Assembly (NCBI RefSeq): GCF_000590555.1
Contig: NC_022198.1
Coordinates: 1,854,028-1,918,027 of the forward strand
Length of the DNA: 64,000 bases
Source of the DNA: Corynebacterium argentoratense DSM 44202
Lineage (GTDB): Bacteria; Actinomycetota; Actinomycetes; Mycobacteriales; Mycobacteriaceae
Reading direction: 5' to 3'
The notes below the pieces were generated by a model that ran no database searches, was not told the origin of the DNA, and saw nothing but the letters and a program-made list of their open reading frames with translations. Positions 9,724 to 18,967 of the stretch are shown here, one piece after another (positions within the stretch are counted from its first letter, which is position 1; each line of letters opens with the position of its first letter). Made by a program: the position numbers and the translations under genes.

Positions 9724-10414
9724 AGTCGGCGTGCTGGCGGATCCATGCGTGCATGGCGATACCCGCAGCCACCCCCGCATTGATGGATCGTGTCGACCCA
9801 AATTGGGCGATGGAGCACGTCATGAGGGCGCCTTGTTGGGCTGCTTCTGTCACGCCGGGACCTTCTTGCCCGAAGAGAAGGAGGCAGTTGCGTGGCAGGT
9901 CTGTGGTTTCCAGTGGCACGCAGCCGGGGGTGTTGTCGATCGCTACGACGATGAGGCCGTTCTCACGCGCCCACTTCAACAGGTGGTCGACGTCGGGGTG
10001 GTGCATGAGGTGCTGGTAGCGGTCGGTGACCATCGCGCCGCGGCGGTTCCATCGACTACGCCCCACGATGTGCACCATGGATGCGGCGAAGGCGTTTGCA
10101 GTTCGCACGACGGTACCGATGTTGGCGTCGTTTTCGAAGTTTTCGATGGCGATGTGCAGCGGGTGGCGTTTGGTGTCGAGGTCTTCGACGATGGCTTCGC
10201 GCCGCCAGTAGCGATAGTGGTCGACTACGTTGCGTCGGTCGCCTTCGGCCAGCAGGACCGGGTCGTAGCGTGGGTCATCGGGCAGTGGCTGCCCCGGGTG
10301 TTCTTCAGCCCAAGGCCCGAGCCCAACGGGGCGGGGGTTCCACTCTGTTGGGCCAACTGACTGTTCAGACTCAGCCTTCTCGACCTCCGACTGAGGGGTG
10401 TTATGCGAGGTCAA
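9707..10414 (-). CDS. SpoU/TrmH-family RNA 2'-O-methyltransferase
   Basis: SAM-dependent ribose methyltransferase of the SPOUT fold acting on tRNA or rRNA. Motif 1 is HIAIENFENDANIGTVVRTANAF (N and R form the active site), motif 2 is LLLFGQEGPGV and motif 3 is CSIAQFGSTRSINAGVAAGIAMH. The protein has about 235 residues if started at the TTG near 10414 (LTSHNTPQS), which overlaps pyrE by 14 bases. An ATG at 10477 would overlap pyrE by 77 bases. No clear RBS decides between them. The target nucleotide cannot be told. Confidence 0.85.
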   Translation of the reverse strand: MTSHNTPQSEVEKAESEQSVGPTEWNPRPVGLGPWAEEHPGQPLPDDPRYDPVLLAEGDRRNVVDHYRYWRREAIVEDLDTKRHPLHIAIENFENDANIGTVVRTANAFAASMVHIVGRSRWNRRGAMVTDRYQHLMHHPDVDHLLKWARENGLIVVAIDNTPGCVPLETTDLPRNCLLLFGQEGPGVTEAAQQGALMTCSIAQFGSTRSINAGVAAGIAMHAWIRQHADYGNSW

Positions 10415-10949
10415 GGTCTTCGAGGCCGAGGAGGTAGCGGTATTCAAGGCCTTCGGCAGCGATGACTTCGCCTGCACCGGTGTTGCGGTCGACTACTGTT
10501 GCGACACCTACTACTTCTGCGCCGGCTTCGCGTAGTGCCGCGACAGCGGTGAGTGGGGAGTTGCCTGTGGTGGTGGTGTCTTCGACGACGAGCACCTTTT
10601 TGCCGACAATGTCGGGGCCTTCGATTCGGCGTTGCATGCCGTGTTTCTTGGCTTCTTTGCGCACCACGCATGCGTCAACGGGGCGGCCTTCTGCGTGCAT
10701 GATCGCGGTTGCTACTGGGTCTGCGCCGAGGGTGAGTCCTCCGACATGGGCGTAGTCCCAATCGCTGGTGAGTTGGCGCAGCAGTTTGCCGATGAGTGGC
10801 GAGGCTTCGTGGTGGAGGGTGGCACGGCGCAGGTCGACGTAGTAGTCGGCTTCTTTTCCGGAGCTCAAGGTCACTCGTCCGTGAACAACGGCGAGCTTTT
10901 TCACCAGTTCAGCGAGGCGTTTGAGGGCAAGTTGGTCGACTTTAGTCAT
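10401..10949 (-). CDS. pyrE: Orotate phosphoribosyltransferase
   Basis: Makes orotidine-5'-phosphate from orotate and PRPP in pyrimidine synthesis. The protein has 182 residues starting MTKVDQLALKRLAELVKK. TLSSGKEADYYVDLR is the orotate-binding stretch, VRKEAKKHG the PRPP-contacting lysine loop, and KVLVVEDTTTTGNS the type I PRTase PRPP loop. The ATG overlaps the end of the upstream hypothetical gene by 8 bases, so the two are probably translationally coupled. Downstream it overlaps the RNA methyltransferase. Confidence 0.97.
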   Translation of the reverse strand: MTKVDQLALKRLAELVKKLAVVHGRVTLSSGKEADYYVDLRRATLHHEASPLIGKLLRQLTSDWDYAHVGGLTLGADPVATAIMHAEGRPVDACVVRKEAKKHGMQRRIEGPDIVGKKVLVVEDTTTTGNSPLTAVAALREAGAEVVGVATVVDRNTGAGEVIAAEGLEYRYLLGLEDLDLA

Positions 10950-11700
10950 TGGTTTCTTTCATTGTTGTTGCTGAGTCAGCCTTTTCAGTTGCGTCTTCAA
11001 AGATAACTGAGGTGTTGGGTAGGTTTCGTATTATGCGGGTGCCGGCGAAGTCACTGACGTTGGGTTGCTCGAGTTTTTCCGCGATGGCATCCACTTCGTC
11101 TGCTCCCAGCCCTGTGGGGGTGATGCTGCCGCGTTGCTCGTGTTGGTAGCGGGTGGGTAGTTTGATCGCTGGGGGCTGTGGCAGTGGGGGTGTGATGTTC
11201 TGCGCGTTGTTGTCGTCGGTGTCGACGCGTATGAGCTCGTCCCATGGGGTGTGTTTGCTGGGCAGTATGTGGGCAATGTTGGCCAGCGTGATCAACCCCG
11301 GATGCGGTTCGGTGTCGCCTGCCGCGACGAGCCAGTCGGATATGCACCAGAATTTGGTGAATTTGTCCGGCAGTTCTTGCAATGCGGGGTGGGTGCGGGG
11401 ATCCGCGTCCATGTAGGGGTTGTCGCAGGTCCAGCCATCTTGTTTCCGGAAGAAGCTGAGTGTCTGCGGCGAGCTAACAGTGCGCTTTACGGCTACGAGT
11501 GGTGGGTCCTGTGTGGTGTACACGTGGTGGCTGAGGTACTCGTGCTTCTGAGTGTGCTTGAGTTTTTTGCCGGGCAGTCCCCATGCTTCCGCTAGTTCCG
11601 CCTGGCTGTTTGTGGCGGTGTTTTTGCGGAGCATGCGGGAGCCCATAGTTGCAGCACGTTTGAGTGCGTCTGCGATGCGCGTGAGCAGGTCCGTGAGCAT
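10942..11700 (-). CDS. Conserved hypothetical protein between sseA and pyrE
   Basis: A 252-residue protein beginning MLTDLLTRIADALKRAATMG. I recognise no domain. Visible features are a basic N-terminal helix, a Trp-rich middle (RKQDGWTCDNPYMDAD, FWCISDWLVAAGDTEPHPG) and an acidic, proline-containing C-terminal third ending EKADSATTMKETND. No lipobox is seen; the N-terminal helix is amphipathic rather than a signal peptide. It starts 3 bases after the sseA stop and overlaps the pyrE start by 8, so it belongs to that operon. Corynebacteria usually carry an uncharacterised gene at this position. Confidence 0.75.
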   Translation of the reverse strand: MLTDLLTRIADALKRAATMGSRMLRKNTATNSQAELAEAWGLPGKKLKHTQKHEYLSHHVYTTQDPPLVAVKRTVSSPQTLSFFRKQDGWTCDNPYMDADPRTHPALQELPDKFTKFWCISDWLVAAGDTEPHPGLITLANIAHILPSKHTPWDELIRVDTDDNNAQNITPPLPQPPAIKLPTRYQHEQRGSITPTGLGADEVDAIAEKLEQPNVSDFAGTRIIRNLPNTSVIFEDATEKADSATTMKETND

Positions 11701-11703
11701 GTG

Positions 11704-12534
11704 TTAGGCCCCGTGTTGTACTGGGTTGTTGGGGTCGGCGCACCATTGTGACCAGCCGCCCATGTAGATTGCTGCGCCGGGGAGTCCTGCGTGGTGCATG
11801 GCGGCGACTGCTTGGCAGCTGTGAATGCCGGATCCGGAATAGATGATGACGTCGCGGGGATCGGTGACTCCGACGGATTCAAACGTTATGCGGATCTGCT
11901 CGGGAGTTTTGTATGTGTTGTCTTCGTTAAGCAGTTCTCGGGAGGGCAGGTTGACTGCGCCTGGAATGTGCCCTGCCTTGAGGTCTAGGTGCTCTTTGCG
12001 GCCTTGGTAGCGGTTTGCTTCGCGAGTGTCGATGAGTAGTTTGTTGCCTGCTTTGACATCATCGATGGTGGCTACGGGCAGTTGGCCGGGTTCTGGGGTG
12101 AGGGTGCAGTTGTTGTGTAGGTTGCCGGGGCCGCCTACAGTGTCGCCGCCGGCTGCTTCCCATGCATCGAGTCCGCCGTCGAGGATTTTGACGTTGCTCA
12201 CGCCCGCCCAGGTGAGGATCCACCAGGCGCGTGCAGCGTAGATGCCTTTGCCTTGGTCGTAGACGACGACCTCATGGTTGTCTTGGAGACCCCAGGAGTT
12301 GAATGCGCGTTGGAGTATTGCTTTGTCGGGTAGTGGGTTTCGTCCGAGCTTGCTGCTGGGTACTGCGGCGAGTTGGGTTGCTGGGTCGCAGCACAGTGCT
12401 GTGGGGATGTGCTCGGAGTGAAACTTTTTTTGGGTTGCGTCTTCGCCAGCGACCCAGGTGCAGGCCAACAGTGTTGTGCGGCTGCCGTGGTAAAGCCGGT
12501 CGGTGAGTTCGTCGACGCTAACAATGATGCTCAT
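11704..12534 (-). CDS. sseA: Two-domain sulfurtransferase (rhodanese), catalytic Cys replaced by Ser
   Basis: A 276-residue tandem rhodanese. The N domain has AARAWWILTWAGVSNVKILDGG; the C domain has LLIDTREANRYQGRKEHLD and GHIPGAVNLPSRELL. Active enzymes carry the persulfide Cys in a CGSG-type loop; here the loop reads YSGSGIHSCQAV, with TCC (Ser) where Cys is expected and a Cys seven residues later. Start MSIIVSVDELT at ATG 12534. A terminator separates it from clpB upstream, so it should have its own promoter and lead the sseA-hypothetical-pyrE run. Fold assignment is firm; activity is doubtful. Confidence 0.85.
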   Translation of the reverse strand: MSIIVSVDELTDRLYHGSRTTLLACTWVAGEDATQKKFHSEHIPTALCCDPATQLAAVPSSKLGRNPLPDKAILQRAFNSWGLQDNHEVVVYDQGKGIYAARAWWILTWAGVSNVKILDGGLDAWEAAGGDTVGGPGNLHNNCTLTPEPGQLPVATIDDVKAGNKLLIDTREANRYQGRKEHLDLKAGHIPGAVNLPSRELLNEDNTYKTPEQIRITFESVGVTDPRDVIIYSGSGIHSCQAVAAMHHAGLPGAAIYMGGWSQWCADPNNPVQHGA

Positions 12535-12574
12535 GCCTATCAGTGTAACCCTGGTCAGAGTGGGTCGGCGCAAT

Positions 12575-12609
12575 AAAAAAGGGGTGGTTCACGAAATGCG
12601 AACCACCCC
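12575..12609 (-). terminator. Rho-independent terminator of clpB
   Basis: GGGGTGGTTC (12581-12590) and GAACCACCCC (12600-12609) form a perfect 10-bp stem with a 9-base loop. On the minus strand it is followed by TTTTTT (12580-12575). It lies 31 bases past the clpB stop and isolates sseA from clpB. Confidence 0.92.
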
Positions 12610-12640
12610 AATATCGGCGCTGCAGCGCCAATAGTGTGTA

Positions 12641-15196
12641 CTAAACACCCACCTTCAGGGACTCACCGTCATCGGCAACACCAACGACCACGGCGTCACC
12701 ATCACGCACATCGCCAGCCAACAACTTCTTAGCCAACTGGTCACCAATGGCCTGCTGCACCAAACGGCGCAACGGGCGGGCGCCATACGCAGGGTCGTAA
12801 CCGCGCTCCGCCAACCAGACTTTCGCGGCGTCATCAACAATCAGCGTCAACCTGCGGGCAACCAAACGCTTCTGCAGAGACCCAATCTGGATGTCAACGA
12901 TGCTGGTCAGCTGCTCCTTGCTTAGAGGATCAAAGATCACCACATCATCCAAGCGGTTCACAAACTCCGGTTTGAACGCTGCCTTCACCGCGTCCATCAT
13001 CTGCTCCCTAGTACCGCCGGCACCCAGGTTGGAGGTGAGGATCAAGATGGTGTTGCGGAAGTCCACCGTGCGGCCCTGGCCATCGGTCAAGCGACCTTCG
13101 TCCAACACCTGCAACAGAATGTCGAAGACATCCGGGTGGGCCTTTTCCACCTCGTCGAACAGCACCACGGTGTAGGGGCGGCGGCGTACAGCCTCCGTCA
13201 ACTGTCCACCCTGGTCGTAACCAACGTATCCGGGAGGAGCACCAACCAGGCGGGCAACAGCATGCTTCTCGCCGTACTCGCTCATGTCGATGCGGACCAT
13301 GGCGCGCTCGTCGTCAAAGAGGAATTCCGCCAAGGACTTCGCAAGCTCCGTCTTACCCACACCCGTGGGGCCGAGGAACAGGAAGCTACCGGTGGGGCGA
13401 TCAGGATCGGAGACGCCCGCGCGGGCACGGCGCACAGCGTCCGACACTGCCACGACGGCTTCGTCCTGGCCGACCACGCGCTTGGCGAGGAAGGACTCCA
13501 TCTCCAGCAGTTTTTCGGTCTCACCCTGCATCATCTTGCCGGCGGGAATACCAGTCCAGGCGCTGACCACCTCGGCGATAGTGTCCGGGGTGACTTCCTC
13601 CGACAGCATGGAATTGTTGCCGGATTCCGCCACCTCCGCTTCAGCCTCCTCGACTTGCTTCTCCAACTCGGGGATGCGGCCGTAGCGCAGCTCTGCAACC
13701 TTGCCAAAGTCACCTTCACGCTCGGCAATCTCGGACTCTTGACGCAGCGATTCCAGTTGTTCTTTGGCCTCACGCACCTTGTCAATGGCGGTTTTCTCGT
13801 TGGACCAGCGGGCAGTCAACTCGCTCAAAGTCTCGCGTTCATCCGCGAGTTCTTGGCGCAGCTTAGCCAGGCGCTCGACCGACGCGGCGTCCGTTTCCTT
13901 CGCCAGAGCCATTTCCTCAATCTCCAAGCGGCGAACCGTGCGCTCCAAAGCGTCGATCTCCTCCGGGGAGGAATCAATCTCCATGCGCAGTCGACTGGCA
14001 GCCTCATCCACGAGGTCGATGGCCTTATCCGGCAGGAAGCGGGAGGTGATGTAGCGGTCGGACAAAGTAGCCGCAGCAACCAGCGCGGAGTCCTGGATGC
14101 GCACACCATGGTGCACCTCGTAGCGTTCCTTCAGGCCACGCAAGATACCCACGGCGTCTTCAACACTGGGTTCGCCCACGTAAACCTGCTGGAAACGGCG
14201 CTCCAACGCGGCGTCCTTCTCGATGTACTTCCTGTACTCCTCCAGAGTTGTGGCTCCGACCAAACGCAGTTCACCGCGGGCGAGCAGGGGCTTGATCATG
14301 TTGCCAGCGTCCATTGCGGAGTCACCGGTCGCGCCGGCACCGACGATGGTGTGGATCTCGTCGATGAAGGTGATGATCCGCCCGTCGGCATTCTTGATTT
14401 CGTCGAGCACGGCCTTAAGGCGTTCCTCAAACTCACCGCGGTATTTCGCGCCGGCGACCATCGAACCCAGGTCAAGGCTAATCAGCGTCTTGCCTTTGAG
14501 GGACTCAGGGACGTCACCCGCAACAATGCGGCGCGCAAGGCCTTCGACAATCGCTGTCTTACCCACACCGGGCTCACCAATAAGCACCGGATTGTTTTTG
14601 GTACGACGGCTCAGCACCTGTACCACGCGGCGGATTTCCTCATCCCTACCAATGACGGGATCGATCTTGCCTTCGCGGGCACGCTTGGTGAGGTCGGTGG
14701 AGTACTTCTCCAATGCCTGGAACTGCCCTTCGGGGTCTTCGCTGGTGACGCGTTGGCTACCCCGTACGGTCGGAAAGGCACCCTTGATAGCGTCGTAGGT
14801 GGCACCTTGTTCCTGCAAGGCTTTAGCCGCATCGGATTCTCCGCGCGTAATACCTGCAAGCAGGACTTCGGTGGACACAAACTCGTCGCCAAGCTCGCCG
14901 GCTAGCTCTTGAGCTGCGGTAAAGGCGTTGAGGCAGTCACGGTTAAAGTTGGGCTTCGCGATACCGGAGCCTTGAGCTTTGGGGTAAGAATCGACAAGTG
15001 CTTGCGCCTTGGCCAGCACCGCATCAGCTTCAACGCCTGCGGCTTTAAGCACCGGGTAAGCGATGGAATCTTGCTGTTTAAGCAAGGCCACCAGTATGTG
15101 GGCCGGGCGAATGTCGGGGTTTCCTAATGCGCTGGCCTGCTGCAAAGCGGCTTGTAAAGCTTCGTTGGTTTTTGTGGTTGGTGTGAATGTATCCAT
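12641..15196 (-). CDS. clpB: ATP-dependent disaggregase ClpB (Hsp100)
   Basis: Hexameric AAA+ machine that, with DnaK/DnaJ/GrpE, pulls proteins out of aggregates. The protein has 851 residues. In order: N-terminal Clp_N repeats (1-150), NBD1 with Walker [14 protein letters not shown] and Walker [11 protein letters not shown], the long coiled-coil middle domain (about 405-525), NBD2 with [12 protein letters not shown] and [13 protein letters not shown], and sensor 2 [10 protein letters not shown]. The absence of a ClpP-binding loop and the presence of the middle domain mark it as ClpB rather than ClpC/ClpA. Start [14 protein letters not shown] at 15196 after GGAGAAACATA. Upstream lies a HAIR box overlapping a SigH-like promoter. 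Confidence 0.98.
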   Translation of the reverse strand: MDTFTPTTKTNEALQAALQQASALGNPDIRPAHILVALLKQQDSIAYPVLKAAGVEADAVLAKAQALVDSYPKAQGSGIAKPNFNRDCLNAFTAAQELAGELGDEFVSTEVLLAGITRGESDAAKALQEQGATYDAIKGAFPTVRGSQRVTSEDPEGQFQALEKYSTDLTKRAREGKIDPVIGRDEEIRRVVQVLSRRTKNNPVLIGEPGVGKTAIVEGLARRIVAGDVPESLKGKTLISLDLGSMVAGAKYRGEFEERLKAVLDEIKNADGRIITFIDEIHTIVGAGATGDSAMDAGNMIKPLLARGELRLVGATTLEEYRKYIEKDAALERRFQQVYVGEPSVEDAVGILRGLKERYEVHHGVRIQDSALVAAATLSDRYITSRFLPDKAIDLVDEAASRLRMEIDSSPEEIDALERTVRRLEIEEMALAKETDAASVERLAKLRQELADERETLSELTARWSNEKTAIDKVREAKEQLESLRQESEIAEREGDFGKVAELRYGRIPELEKQVEEAEAEVAESGNNSMLSEEVTPDTIAEVVSAWTGIPAGKMMQGETEKLLEMESFLAKRVVGQDEAVVAVSDAVRRARAGVSDPDRPTGSFLFLGPTGVGKTELAKSLAEFLFDDERAMVRIDMSEYGEKHAVARLVGAPPGYVGYDQGGQLTEAVRRRPYTVVLFDEVEKAHPDVFDILLQVLDEGRLTDGQGRTVDFRNTILILTSNLGAGGTREQMMDAVKAAFKPEFVNRLDDVVIFDPLSKEQLTSIVDIQIGSLQKRLVARRLTLIVDDAAKVWLAERGYDPAYGARPLRRLVQQAIGDQLAKKLLAGDVRDGDAVVVGVADDGESLKVGV

Positions 15197-15243
15197 TATG
15201 TTTCTCCTTTATCTATGGGGCTTGTCGCGCCCTCTCATTGTGT

Positions 15244-15271
15244 ATAACGCACGAGAAGTTGAGTGTGTTCC
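15244..15271 (-). promoter_or_regulatory. SigH-like promoter of clpB
   Basis: On the minus strand GGAAC (15271-15267) and CGTTAT (15249-15244) are separated by 17 bases. This fits the SigH consensus GGAA(T/C)-N16-20-(C/T)GTT. The -35 lies inside the HAIR spacer, the usual layout for HspR-plus-SigH control. Confidence 0.7.
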
Positions 15272-15278
15272 ACTCAAG
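15258..15278 (-). promoter_or_regulatory. HAIR box (HspR operator) of clpB
   Basis: On the minus strand CTTGAGT-N7-ACTCAAC matches the HspR-associated inverted repeat CTTGAGT-N7-ACTCAAG with one mismatch. The HspR gene itself is at 20980-21399. The box overlaps the -35 of the SigH-like promoter, so bound HspR should block it. Confidence 0.9.
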
Positions 15279-15341
15279 TAAAAAATCTACAAAATTTTTT
15301 GAGTCGACCACATTCAACCTTGCGGGCTGCGGCATACTTAG

Positions 15342-16487
15342 GTGGTGACTCTCGCCGACACCCTCCGCGCCGAACCGAAGCGCCTCTCCCACTTCGGCGA
15401 CCTCGCACACTCCGCCCTGCTGCGCCGAGCCCCAGGCCTCATATCGTTTTTCGGCCCCAACCCCCACACCGAACTCACGACCGCAGTCCTGTTCATCCTC
15501 ACCCACAGCACCCCGGGCCCGCAGGATTCCGGCACACAAACACCCCTCTCACCGCGTATTGACGCCGCGGGGGCAGGCGCCCTGCGCGCCCTCGCCACCG
15601 AACACGTGGCCTACATGCCGCCGGACCCCGCACTGTACCTTGCGGCAGCGGACGCCCTGTGCGAAGCACTACGCGACAGCTGCGCCGACCAGCCCTTCCA
15701 GCAGGTACTCGCCGCCGAAAAAGCGCTGCGCGAAGCATGCTCGCTCATGGCTACGCATGCCAAAAGCCTAGAACCCACAACCACCACCGCAACCGTCGTC
15801 GACGTCGAACAGCGCAACGCGGACATTGTCGTAGTTCGCATGGTCGCGCAACGCCCCATCGCTTACCTCGCCGGGCAGCAGGTCCAGGCCTGCCCGGATA
15901 TCACCCCCGGTCAGTGGCGCCGCCTCGCCCCCGCCCTACCGTCCAATGATCAAGGCCACGTCGAATTTCACCTGTCCAAGCCTTCCCCGGTGCCCCGCGC
16001 GGGCGACACCTGGACGCTGGGGCTTTCCAGCGGAAATACCGCCGTGACAGGCGATCAGGAACTACTGCTCATTGCCGAAGAAACAGGTCTCGCATCGGCC
16101 CGCGCGATCATCCTCGACCTGCTCCAACGCGGCGTCACTACCCGCACTCACCTATTCTTCGGTGGCACTTCACCGGGCCGGCTTTACGACCTGTTGGGGC
16201 TGTGGCAGTTGGCCGGCACAAGCCCGTGGTTATCCATCACCCCGGTCTACCAGGAAGAACGAGACCCCTGGTGGTTGTCCCCCACCGAGCACTGCTCCTG
16301 TCCCCGCGGCCTGCACCTGCCGCAGGTCGGTTCTCTTGCCGACGTGGTTCCGCGCTTCGGCAGCTGGGAAGACCGGGACGTGTTGATCTTCGCGACCGAT
16401 CACACCATCAATGACGTCGCGTCGGCAATGCGCGCAGCGGGCACTCCGGGCAGTCACATCCGCTCGCTGCGCACTGCTTCCGGCTAA
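15342..16487 (+). CDS. Flavohemoprotein-like globin/FAD-NAD reductase
   Basis: A 381-residue protein laid out as a globin-like half (1-140) and a ferredoxin-reductase-like half. ATEHVAYMPPDPALYLAAADAL resembles the proximal-His region of flavohemoglobins. LLIAEETGLASARAIILDLL resembles the NAD-binding GxGxxP loop. The FAD motif RxYS is not intact: the place reads QWRRLAPALPS. It could detoxify NO like Hmp, but the altered FAD motif makes this uncertain. A CATACT (-10) lies 4-7 bases before the paired GTG codons at 15342/15345, suggesting a leaderless mRNA. Its stop overlaps the convergent nitrilase by 4 bases. Confidence 0.7.
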   Translation: MVTLADTLRAEPKRLSHFGDLAHSALLRRAPGLISFFGPNPHTELTTAVLFILTHSTPGPQDSGTQTPLSPRIDAAGAGALRALATEHVAYMPPDPALYLAAADALCEALRDSCADQPFQQVLAAEKALREACSLMATHAKSLEPTTTTATVVDVEQRNADIVVVRMVAQRPIAYLAGQQVQACPDITPGQWRRLAPALPSNDQGHVEFHLSKPSPVPRAGDTWTLGLSSGNTAVTGDQELLLIAEETGLASARAIILDLLQRGVTTRTHLFFGGTSPGRLYDLLGLWQLAGTSPWLSITPVYQEERDPWWLSPTEHCSCPRGLHLPQVGSLADVVPRFGSWEDRDVLIFATDHTINDVASAMRAAGTPGSHIRSLRTASG

Positions 16488-17278
16488 TCGTCGGCCAGCA
16501 CCGGCAGAGTTTTTCGCACGGCGTCAACACCCTCGACGTCTAGGTCATGGATGAGCAGTCCTGGCTCGGCCCCAAGGCTCTCCGAAGGGGTTCCGTCCGC
16601 CAGGAAAACACCGCTATTGCCCACGCCGCATGGGCCTTCGCGGGTGATCCCTTGGGTTTCGGGGTCTGCCTGGTCGACAGCGAAAACCACGCAGGTGGAG
16701 TCCATTGCCCGAGCAGAACCCAAGGTGTTCCACTGGCGTACTTTACCCGGCCCACTTTGCCACGATGCGGACACGATGATCGCCTGGGCCCCAGCGCGTG
16801 CGAGCTGTTTAAACTGCTGTGGGAAGCGAATGTCGTAACAGGTTGCTACGCCCCAGCAGACCCCCTCGTAAGTGAAGGTCAGATTGGCTTCACCTGACTT
16901 GACGTTGTCAGACTCTTTAAACCCGAAGGCATCGTAACAGTGGCGCTTGTTATACCGGTGCTCGGTGCCGTCCGGAAGGACGACGAACAAGGTATTGTGC
17001 ACCCGATTGCGCCCCTCTTGGTTGTCGGCTGGGGTGAAGCCACCGACGACCACCGCGATGGAATGCTCCTGGGCTGCCTGCCGGATGGGGGCTAGGAAAT
17101 CTTCGATGCACTCCGCATTGTGATCGAGCCGCCCGGTTCCAAAAGCCTGCGACGTTGCCTCCGGAAACGCCACAAGTTGCGCGCCCTTCCCGCTTGCCTC
17201 GGAAATTAGTTGGCATACTTGCCGGGCATTATCGGAAGGGCTGGGACCTGTTGTGAGCTGGGCTAGTGCAACACGCAT
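16484..17278 (-). CDS. Carbon-nitrogen hydrolase (nitrilase superfamily)
   Basis: A 264-residue amidase-type enzyme. The catalytic triad is visible: Glu in VAFPEATSQ (about 41), Lys in YNKRHCYD (about 117) and Cys in GVATCYDIRFP (about 150). The segment ASWQSGPGKVRQWNTLGSARAMD is typical. Relatives include omega-amidase and deaminated-glutathione amidase (Nit1-like), but the substrate cannot be fixed. Start MRVALAQLTTGP at 17278. Neighbours give no functional hint. Confidence 0.88.
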   Translation of the reverse strand: MRVALAQLTTGPSPSDNARQVCQLISEASGKGAQLVAFPEATSQAFGTGRLDHNAECIEDFLAPIRQAAQEHSIAVVVGGFTPADNQEGRNRVHNTLFVVLPDGTEHRYNKRHCYDAFGFKESDNVKSGEANLTFTYEGVCWGVATCYDIRFPQQFKQLARAGAQAIIVSASWQSGPGKVRQWNTLGSARAMDSTCVVFAVDQADPETQGITREGPCGVGNSGVFLADGTPSESLGAEPGLLIHDLDVEGVDAVRKTLPVLADD

Positions 17279-17381
17279 GGGTCAAGCCTATGTGAAATTC
17301 TTCTAACTCGTAGCACTATTGTCCACAACCAAGCTATGCGGACACAGTGCCCACAACACAGGTATCTCGCACACTGGTGCC

Positions 17382-17705
17382 ATGACTTCCAAACAATCAC
17401 CGCTCACCGAACACTTAAGCATTATGAACTCCAGCTTTTTGGATGCGATGCCTTGTTTCGACCCGATGCCGCGACCACAAGTGGCACCGCCCGACTCAAC
17501 AGGCTTAGGCTTTTGCGAACACCTAGGATCCTTAGAAGCCTTCCGCTCCGCCGCATCAGATTTAGTATCTGCCTGCGAGCACTCAACTTCGCTTATGGAT
17601 CAGGCAGTTGCCCAGCTGAGGGCATCGGTTGCAGAGTTTATTGCCAGCGTATGGCAGCAGGACGATGTCCTGACCGAGGTGTTGGATGGAGGGCACACGC
17701 GGTGA
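17382..17705 (+). CDS. Small hypothetical protein coupled to a DUF1023 hydrolase
   Basis: A 107-residue protein from ATG 17382 (MTSKQSPLTEHLSIMN). The first 50 residues are rich in Pro and Met (DAMPCFDPMPRPQVAPP). The second half looks helical (EAFRSAASDLVSACEHS, AVAQLRASVAEFIASVWQQDD). Its TGA overlaps the GTG of the next gene as GTGA, so the two are translationally coupled. In mycobacteria and relatives, small helical WXG100-like proteins often precede DUF1023 hydrolases; this one has a single Trp and no WXG motif, so that link is speculative. Confidence 0.65.
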   Translation: MTSKQSPLTEHLSIMNSSFLDAMPCFDPMPRPQVAPPDSTGLGFCEHLGSLEAFRSAASDLVSACEHSTSLMDQAVAQLRASVAEFIASVWQQDDVLTEVLDGGHTR

Positions 17706-18943
17706 GTCTTCGTCTACCCACTGGCCCACCCTCAGCATCCCATGGCTTATCCACCCTCGAGGCAGCCTTGCGCGTGTGGGCACAGCAACTGTCGGATCAT
17801 CGCGAGCTCGTCAGCGATAGCTGGTATGCCCACCTTGGGCGAAGCGTCAGCGGAGCAGCCTTCGACGAAGCGTTCACCGCCCACCTGCGTCTAACCTCCC
17901 CCGCTGAGCAGGTCATCTCGGTGTTGCAGCAGGCAGAAGGTGTTACCAGTGCAATCGCCACCGCCCGTCGGGATCTTGAGCAGCGTGTGGCCGAAGCAAT
18001 CGATCATCTTGCCGCCGTGGGGATTTACCTGCGCTCGGGGAATATGTTGTATGCCGCGGACCATGCGGTCGAATTACTGCCTGACGCTCGGGCATTGTTT
18101 GATGCTTTTGGTCAGATTGCCTGGGCCATTGACCAGCATGGTGCCGATGAGCTTCGCCGTATCGCGCAATTCACCAATCCTTCCCTCATGCCCGTGTTAA
18201 CTGCCACGGCAGATGGCCTCGATCAGCTCGATGCACCGTGGCCGCCTCATCCCCATGACGTGGAGCTGTGGGTTTCACAGCACCCTGAGGTGGAATTACT
18301 CGACTCCCCCGGTGAAGGCTTTGCCTACGCAGTCGGCGATCCTGGCGCCAGCAGCCACATCATTATTGTCGGCGGTGTTGGGTCCAGCAGCGACAGTTCG
18401 TGGGAACGCAACCTGCAGCGGGCGTTGACGACAGCGGCCGCAACAGATTCTCGTGTAGTGATGTGGACGGGTTATGACGCCCCGGGGGTGCTGCCCTTCG
18501 GTATCAGCGACCGACGCGCGCATGACGCCGCCGGGGATGTTCATTCATTCATCGAGCACTACGCCAATCAACTAAGGGACAATGATTCCAGTAGTGGCTC
18601 GGATCGTACCTTAACGTTGGTGGGCTATTCCTATGGTTCTCTAGTAGCGGGCCTTGCAGCTCGCCAGGGTCTGCCCGTGGATTCCATGGTTTTTGTGGGC
18701 AGCCCGGGGACTGGGGCGCATGATGTGGAGGATCTTCGGATCAAGCCCGGCGGAAAAGTGTATGCGGTGATGGGCACTTCAGATCCGATACGGGTGGCAA
18801 CCAGCAACCATCAGGGGCTGTTCGGTCCCGACCCAGGTGGTGATTCTTTCGGGGCGATTGGGGTGGAAGTCCCCGCAGACCACAGTGGCTACTGGGAAAG
18901 CTCGGACTTCCTCGATGTACTCCGCCGGGCTTCGGCTCCCTAG
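17702..18943 (+). CDS. DUF1023 alpha/beta hydrolase
   Basis: A 413-residue protein from GTG 17702 (VSLRLPTGPPSAS), overlapping the previous stop. The N-terminal 200 residues are helical. The C-terminal domain is an alpha/beta hydrolase: VGYSYGSLVAGLAA holds the nucleophile Ser, MVFVGSPGTGAHDVEDL is the DUF1023 hallmark, GTSDPIRVA carries the likely acid, and VPADHSGYWES the likely catalytic His. No signal peptide is seen. DUF1023 proteins are common in actinobacteria and often sit beside small WXG-type proteins; the substrate is unknown. Confidence 0.82.
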   Translation: MSLRLPTGPPSASHGLSTLEAALRVWAQQLSDHRELVSDSWYAHLGRSVSGAAFDEAFTAHLRLTSPAEQVISVLQQAEGVTSAIATARRDLEQRVAEAIDHLAAVGIYLRSGNMLYAADHAVELLPDARALFDAFGQIAWAIDQHGADELRRIAQFTNPSLMPVLTATADGLDQLDAPWPPHPHDVELWVSQHPEVELLDSPGEGFAYAVGDPGASSHIIIVGGVGSSSDSSWERNLQRALTTAAATDSRVVMWTGYDAPGVLPFGISDRRAHDAAGDVHSFIEHYANQLRDNDSSSGSDRTLTLVGYSYGSLVAGLAARQGLPVDSMVFVGSPGTGAHDVEDLRIKPGGKVYAVMGTSDPIRVATSNHQGLFGPDPGGDSFGAIGVEVPADHSGYWESSDFLDVLRRASAP

Positions 18944-18967
18944 GGCCAACCCGGGGGATATGGCTCC

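Noticed and set aside
13136..14905. 589-codon plus-strand ORF
   Set aside because: Antisense to clpB; it has no start context and no protein-like domain.
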